NCBI GenBank assembly: GCA_031550755.1 | Contig: JAVBOJ010000080.1 | Span: forward strand, 1-8,630 | DNA length: 8,630 nucleotides | Direction of reading: 5' to 3' | Source: JAVBOJ01 sp031550755 | GTDB lineage: Bacteria; Bacillota; Clostridia; Oscillospirales; UBA929 | In this document: in pieces, positions 5,817 to 8,630 of the stretch | How positions within the stretch are numbered: the first letter of the stretch is position 1 | How the letters are laid out: every line of letters begins with the position of its first letter | Program-made: the position numbers and the translations under genes | The notes under the pieces: model-generated | Seen by the model: only the letters and a program-made list of their open reading frames with translations | What the model was told of the DNA's origin: nothing | The model's database searches: none

Positions 5817-6635
5817 ATGAAAAAATTCCCCTACGGCAGGACGGCGCTGATTACCGGCGGCAGCTCGGGCATCGGGCTGGCCACCGCCCGTCTGATGGCG
5901 CAAAACGGCTATCGGGTCTGGGCGCTTTCCCGCCATGCCGACGGCGCTCCGGAACAACTGGGCGACGGGGCGCTCATCCCACTGCGCGGCGATGTGCGCG
6001 ATGAGGAGACGCTCCGGCGGGCGGTGGACTCCGTTTTACAAACCGACGGCGAGCTTGGCACGGTGGTGCTGTGCGCCGGGTTCGGCATCTCGGGCGCGGT
6101 GGAGGACACGCCGCTGCACGCCGTGCGGGAGCAGTTCGACACCAACTATTTCGGCGTGCTGCGCACACTGTCGCTCACGCTTCCCGCTTTGCGCGCCCGG
6201 GGCGGCGGCATGGTCGCGGTGGTCGGCTCGGTGGCCGGACGCATCGGCATCCCCTTCCAGTCGCAATACTCGGCCAGCAAGTTCGCGCTGGAGGCCGTGG
6301 TGGAGACGCTGCGCGTCGAGAGCCGAAAATTCGGCATCCGCGCCTGTATTGTCGAGCCGGGCGACACCAAAACCGGCTTTACCTCGGCGCGTGACTGGAC
6401 GCTGCCGGAGGGCTCCCCGTACGAGAAGGCCTGTATGCAGGCCATCAAACGGATGGAGTATGACGAGCGCCACGGCGACAGCCCGGATAAATCCGCCCGG
6501 GCGATTGTGCGGCTGATCAAACGAAAACGCCCGCCTGTCCGGCGGACGGTGGGCTGGTCTTATAAGCTCATCCTCTGTCTGCGGCGGCTGCTGCCCGATT
6601 GGGCCATTGAGTTTGTCATCGCGCGGCTGTATTGA
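5817..6635 (+). CDS. Short-chain dehydrogenase/reductase (classical SDR family)
   Basis: A 272-residue Rossmann-fold oxidoreductase. The nucleotide-binding motif TGGSSGIG is at 13-20; Arg39 after the second strand (ALSRH) hints at NADP(H). The usual NNAG is LCAG (85-88). Catalytic residues visible are Asn110 (DTNYFG), Ser138 (VVGSVAG), Tyr151 and Lys155 (YSASK), and EPGDTKTGF lies at 180-188. The tail (about 248-272) is hydrophobic and basic, ending in WAIEFVIARLY, as in SDRs acting on lipid-like substrates, so membrane association is possible. The substrate cannot be told from sequence. ATG 5817 has GGGAGGT 6 bp upstream; the frame stays open further upstream only as an antisense shadow of tepA. 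No clear terminator follows: a short palindrome overlaps the stop (6634-6648) and a tRNA promoter begins 35 bp later. Confidence 0.92.
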   Translation: MKKFPYGRTALITGGSSGIGLATARLMAQNGYRVWALSRHADGAPEQLGDGALIPLRGDVRDEETLRRAVDSVLQTDGELGTVVLCAGFGISGAVEDTPLHAVREQFDTNYFGVLRTLSLTLPALRARGGGMVAVVGSVAGRIGIPFQSQYSASKFALEAVVETLRVESRKFGIRACIVEPGDTKTGFTSARDWTLPEGSPYEKACMQAIKRMEYDERHGDSPDKSARAIVRLIKRKRPPVRRTVGWSYKLILCLRRLLPDWAIEFVIARLY

Positions 6636-6669
6636 AGAATTATTCTTCCTGCTGATGCGGATATTTCCC

Positions 6670-6697
6670 TTGACATTTGCGCCGGAACGAGTATAAT
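6670..6697 (+). promoter_or_regulatory. Consensus SigA promoter of the tRNA-Gln/tRNA-Trp genes
   Basis: TTGACA (6670-6675) and TATAAT (6692-6697) are both perfect consensus hexamers with a 16-bp spacer. Initiation near 6704 would give a 5' leader of about 10 nt before mature tRNA-Gln. This is the strongest-looking promoter in the window, as expected for stable RNA. Confidence 0.93.
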
Positions 6698-6712
6698 GAA
6701 AAAGGTGCATTT

Positions 6713-6786
6713 TGCGGGATTGTGTAATGGTAGCACGGCAGACTCTGACTCTGTTTGTGAGGGTTCGAATCCTTCTCCCGCAACCA
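6713..6786 (+). tRNA. tRNA-Gln (anticodon CTG)
   Basis: A full cloverleaf folds by hand. Acceptor stem 6713-6719 pairs with 6776-6782 (7 pairs). D stem 6722-6725 pairs with 6733-6736. Anticodon stem 6738-6742 pairs with 6750-6754 around the loop CTCTGAC, with anticodon CTG at 6745-6747. T stem 6759-6763 pairs with 6771-6775 around TTCGAAT. The discriminator is A6783, and CCA (6784-6786) is encoded. It reads CAG codons. The first pair is U1-A72, the weak pair known as an identity element for Glu-tRNA(Gln) amidation by GatCAB in bacteria lacking GlnRS. Confidence 0.96.
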
Positions 6787-6791
6787 AGCCG

Positions 6792-6817
6792 AAGGCTCCG
6801 TTCTTCCGGAGCCTTTT
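6792..6817 (+). terminator. Terminator-like hairpin between the two tRNA genes
   Basis: A 9-bp perfect stem (AAGGCTCCG at 6792-6800 with CGGAGCCTT at 6807-6815) with a 6-nt loop, followed by TT and then ATATA. The four T's at 6814-6817 partly belong to the stem, so termination may be incomplete. No promoter for tRNA-Trp fits downstream of it. Confidence 0.65.
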
Positions 6818-6821
6818 ATAT

Positions 6822-6897
<76 letters not shown>

Positions 6898-6899
6898 AA

Positions 6900-6923
6900 A
6901 AAGCCGTCCTTCGGGGCGGTTTT
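6900..6923 (+). terminator. Intrinsic terminator after tRNA-Trp
   Basis: A stem of about 10 pairs (6900-6909 with 6914-6923, two of them G-U) is capped by a C(TTCG)G tetraloop. The 3' side ends in TTTT followed by GTTGTTG. It directly follows the encoded CCA and ends the tRNA transcript. Confidence 0.75.
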
Positions 6924-6965
6924 GTTGTTGAACTCCCTATTTCCCGACAAAATGAAAAAATAATA

Positions 6966-6994
6966 TTGCAAAGACAGCCCCAATATACTATACT
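6966..6994 (+). promoter_or_regulatory. SigA-type promoter of the aquaporin gene
   Basis: TTGCAA (6966-6971) and TATACT (6989-6994) are separated by 17 bp. A second TATACT (6984-6989) overlaps the first, making AATATACTATACT. The predicted start near 7001 leaves a leader of about 30 nt. The same arrangement recurs upstream of rpsB. Confidence 0.85.
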
Positions 6995-7032
6995 GGACAC
7001 GGTCTCAACCAAAATAGAAGGAGAGAGTGAAT

Positions 7033-7707
7033 TTGGGAAACATCAAAAAGTATGTCTCTGAATGCATCGGAACCTTCGTCCTCGTCCTCATGGGCTGCGG
7101 CAGCGCCGTGCTGCTGGGCTGCGCCCCGGACGGCGGCCATCTGGCCGTCGCGCTGGCCTTCGGCCTTTCCATCGTGGCCATGGCCTATGTCATCGGCAAC
7201 ATCTCCGGCTGCCACATCAACCCCGCCGTTTCCTTCGCCATGCTGCTGAGCAAAAAAATGAGCGTCTCCGATTTCATCGCCTATGTCATTTCCCAGGTTA
7301 TCGGTGCCATCGCCGGCGCCGCCGTTCTCAAGTACATCTCCGGCAACATCGGCTTTGACGCCACGGGCGGTCTTGGCTCCAACGGTCTCGGCAATCTGGA
7401 CGTTATGGGCGCGCTGATCGTCGAGGTCATCCTGACCTTCATCTTCATCTTTACCATTCTGGGCGTTACCTCCGACGAGGGCAAGGGCGGCGTGGCCGGC
7501 ATCGTCATCGGCCTGACGCTGGCGTTCGTTCATATCGTGGGCATTCCGCTGACCGGCACCTCGGTCAACCCGGCCCGTTCGATCGGCCCGGCGCTATTTG
7601 CCGGCGGCGACGCGCTGAGCAACCTGTGGATCTTCATTGTCGCTCCGCTGGTCGGCGCGGCGCTCGCGGCCTTTGTGTTCAAAGCCGTGAAAGCCAAAAA
7701 AGCATAA
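7033..7707 (+). CDS. aqpZ: Aquaporin, AqpZ-type water channel (MIP family)
   Basis: A 224-residue membrane channel with six hydrophobic segments and the two half-helix NPA boxes: SGCHINPAV (NPA at 63-65) and TSVNPARS (NPA at 179-181). By alignment with AqpZ the selectivity-filter residues are Phe43, His167, Thr176 and Arg182, the narrow water-selective set rather than the glycerol-facilitator set. It is expected in the cytoplasmic membrane for osmotic water flux. Start: GTG 7027 lies only 3 bp after AAGGAG (7018-7023), whereas TTG 7033 lies 9 bp after it. TTG 7033 is therefore preferred, but GTG 7027 would add only two residues. The tail (KAVKAKKA) is basic. It is monocistronic, with its own promoter and a strong terminator. 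Function is assigned with high confidence; strict water specificity is an inference. Confidence 0.95.
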   Translation: MGNIKKYVSECIGTFVLVLMGCGSAVLLGCAPDGGHLAVALAFGLSIVAMAYVIGNISGCHINPAVSFAMLLSKKMSVSDFIAYVISQVIGAIAGAAVLKYISGNIGFDATGGLGSNGLGNLDVMGALIVEVILTFIFIFTILGVTSDEGKGGVAGIVIGLTLAFVHIVGIPLTGTSVNPARSIGPALFAGGDALSNLWIFIVAPLVGAALAAFVFKAVKAKKA

Positions 7708-7735
7708 AACGCATATTGCTAGAGTATTAAAACAC

Positions 7736-7773
7736 AAGGCTCCGCGGGATTCATTCCTGCGGAGCCTTTCTTT
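7736..7773 (+). terminator. Intrinsic terminator of the aquaporin gene
   Basis: The stem AAGGCTCCGC (7736-7745) pairs with GCGGAGCCTT (7759-7768) and extends by four more pairs (one G-U) to a 5-nt loop, giving 14 pairs, followed by TCTTT. The outer nine pairs are identical in sequence to those of the hairpin between the tRNAs (6792-6815). Confidence 0.93.
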
Positions 7774-7811
7774 GCATGCCGCCTCAGCGGCCTGATCCAA
7801 GCTCCCGCTTT

Positions 7812-7835
7812 CGTTGACAAACCTGTTTGTCAACG
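7812..7835. repeat. Perfect 10-bp inverted repeat in the aquaporin-rpsB gap
   Basis: CGTTGACAAA (7812-7821) and TTTGTCAACG (7826-7835) are exact reverse complements with a 4-bp centre (CCTG). Each arm contains TTGACA on its own strand. No T-run follows, so it is not a terminator by itself. It could be a protein-binding operator-like site or an RNA hairpin. The 329-bp gap 7708-8036 contains no gene: it holds the two terminators, this repeat, the rpsB promoter and the rpsB leader. Confidence 0.85.
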
Positions 7836-7840
7836 GTTAC

Positions 7841-7874
7841 AAACGGGCTTTCCTCACGGGAAGCCCGTTTTTTT
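7841..7874 (+). terminator. Second strong intrinsic terminator upstream of rpsB
   Basis: The stem AAACGGGCTT (7841-7850) pairs with AAGCCCGTTT (7861-7870) and extends by three pairs (one G-U) to a TCAC loop. It ends in an unbroken T7 run (7868-7874). It lies about 70 bp after the aquaporin terminator, with no gene in between, and insulates rpsB from upstream transcription. Confidence 0.92.
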
Positions 7875-7895
7875 ATATTTCCGGGAATGAAACTC

Positions 7896-7924
7896 TTGCA
7901 ATTCTGGGCAGAATATACTATACT
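7896..7924 (+). promoter_or_regulatory. SigA-type promoter of rpsB
   Basis: TTGCAA (7896-7901) and TATACT (7919-7924) are separated by 17 bp, with an overlapping TATACT at 7914-7919. Predicted initiation near 7931 gives a leader of about 105 nt before the rpsB ATG. Confidence 0.87.
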
Positions 7925-7930
7925 ACCATA

Positions 7931-8036
7931 GTGACCAAAATACACACATCCGGCGGTCGGGCGCGCTGTGCCTCATTTTTGAGGTGGTTCCCGGCAAAAC
8001 GCGGGATGGAGGGCACAACAAAAGGAGGAAAAGTCA
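7931..8036 (+). promoter_or_regulatory. Possible structured 5' leader of rpsB
   Basis: Within the untranslated leader, TGTGCC (7967-7972) can pair with GGCACA (8012-8017). This would enclose a short TCA/TGA hairpin with a T4 loop (7973-7982) and a TCCCG/CGGGA hairpin (7989-7993 with 8002-8006). The fold ends directly before the ribosome binding site AGGAGG (8023-8028). Ribosomal protein genes are often autoregulated through such leaders (E. coli rpsB is), but the fold was drawn by eye and no known Firmicutes leader family is recognised. Confidence 0.35.
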
Positions 8037-8630
8037 ATGCCAGTCGTATCCATGAAGCAACTTCTCGAGGCGGGCGTCCACTTCGGCCATCAGACCCGCC
8101 GCTGGAACCCCAAAATGGCGCAGTTTATTTTCACCGAGCGCAACGGCATCTATATCATCGACCTGCAAAAGACCGTCAAAAAGCTGGAAGAAGCCTATAT
8201 GTTCGTGCGCAATCTGTCGGTTGACGGCGGCACCCTGCTCTTTGTCGGCACCAAAAAACAGGCGCAGGACGCCATCCGCGAGGAAGCTGAACGGGTCGGC
8301 ATGTATTATGTCAACGCCCGCTGGCTGGGCGGAATGCTCACCAACTTCAAAACCATGCGCCGCAGGATCGATCGTCTCGCCCAGATCAAAAAGATGCAGG
8401 AAGACGGCACCTTTGATATGCTGCCCAAAAAGGAAGTTATCAAGCTGCGCGGCGAGATCGAAAAGCTGGAAAAATATCTCGGCGGCGTCAAGGAAATGCG
8501 CCGTCTGCCCGGTGCGCTGTTTATCATCGACCCGCGCAAGGAGCGCAACGCCATCGCCGAGGCGCACAAGCTGGGCATTCCCATTGTCGCCATTGTCGAT
8601 ACCAACTGCGATCCCGAAGAGATCGACTAC
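8037..8630 (+). CDS. rpsB: 30S ribosomal protein S2, N-terminal part (3' end outside window)
   Basis: 198 codons are open to the right edge of the window. The protein begins MPVVSMKQLLEAGVHFGHQTRRWNPKM, the conserved S2 N-terminus. Further S2 hallmarks are FVGTKKQAQD, RWLGGMLTNFKT and PGALFIIDPRKE. IPIVAIVDTNCDP, close to the window end, matches the usual position near residue 190 of about 240-260. It is a small-subunit protein with a coiled-coil insertion (about residues 100-160). ATG 8037 has AGGAGG at 8023-8028, 8 bp upstream. It is transcribed from its own promoter; tsf (EF-Ts) would be expected next, outside the window. Confidence 0.97.
   Translation, partial: MPVVSMKQLLEAGVHFGHQTRRWNPKMAQFIFTERNGIYIIDLQKTVKKLEEAYMFVRNLSVDGGTLLFVGTKKQAQDAIREEAERVGMYYVNARWLGGMLTNFKTMRRRIDRLAQIKKMQEDGTFDMLPKKEVIKLRGEIEKLEKYLGGVKEMRRLPGALFIIDPRKERNAIAEAHKLGIPIVAIVDTNCDPEEIDY

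Noticed and set aside
6634..6648. Palindrome GAAGAAT-T-ATTCTTC overlapping the SDR stop codon as a terminator
   Set aside because: As RNA it gives only a 6-bp AT-rich stem with a 3-nt loop and no T-run. It may be chance.
7814..7843. TTGACA (7814-7819) with TACAAA (7838-7843) as a promoter
   Set aside because: The spacing (18 bp) is tolerable, but transcription would start inside the terminator at 7841-7874. A real promoter for rpsB lies just downstream.
7814..8224. 136-codon frame overlapping the start of rpsB
   Set aside because: It runs through the terminator, promoter and leader, and into rpsB in another frame. No ribosome binding site or domain is seen.

Overview
The window looks like a chromosomal segment of a Gram-positive anaerobe of the class Clostridia with a GC-rich genome, probably an Oscillospiraceae/Ruminococcaceae-type gut lineage. 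This assignment is an inference. It rests on the order YceD - rpmF - PDZ/radical-SAM DUF512 protein - der - plsY, a TepA-type ClpP paralogue, strong AGGAGG-type ribosome binding sites, SigA-type promoters, tRNA genes with encoded CCA and a U1-A72 tRNA-Gln. No phage, IS element, plasmid or CRISPR signal is visible.

Layout. Positions 1-4095 form a plus-strand housekeeping block: the 3' end of a YceD/DUF177 gene, rpmF (L32), a PDZ-radical SAM-DUF512 protein, der (EngA GTPase) and plsY (glycerol-3-phosphate acyltransferase). A hairpin lies after rpmF, and a six-copy 7-bp tandem repeat lies between der and plsY. The block ends at a long bidirectional terminator shared with rpmB (L28), which runs on the minus strand. 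Back-to-back promoters then drive rpmB leftward and, rightward, a very small soluble chemoreceptor-like protein (about 159 aa). Its stop codon abuts that of the convergent tepA gene (minus strand). tepA is divergent from a classical short-chain dehydrogenase/reductase (SDR) gene.

Positions 6670-6923 carry a consensus promoter, tRNA-Gln(CUG), a terminator-like hairpin, tRNA-Trp(CCA) and a further terminator. An AqpZ-type water channel gene follows with its own promoter and a strong terminator. The 329-bp gap before rpsB (7708-8036) holds that terminator, a perfect 10-bp inverted repeat, a second strong terminator, the rpsB promoter and a possibly structured leader. rpsB (ribosomal protein S2) runs off the right edge.

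Functionally the region is mostly translation and ribosome assembly (L32, L28, S2, Der, two tRNAs), with phospholipid synthesis (PlsY) and membrane or protein homeostasis (TepA, AqpZ). I see no clear new multi-gene system. The points most worth a second look are the miniature chemoreceptor hairpin protein, the Lys/Arg-rich tail on PlsY, the heptamer repeat array, the terminator-like hairpin between the two tRNAs, and the near-identical promoters of the aquaporin and rpsB genes.
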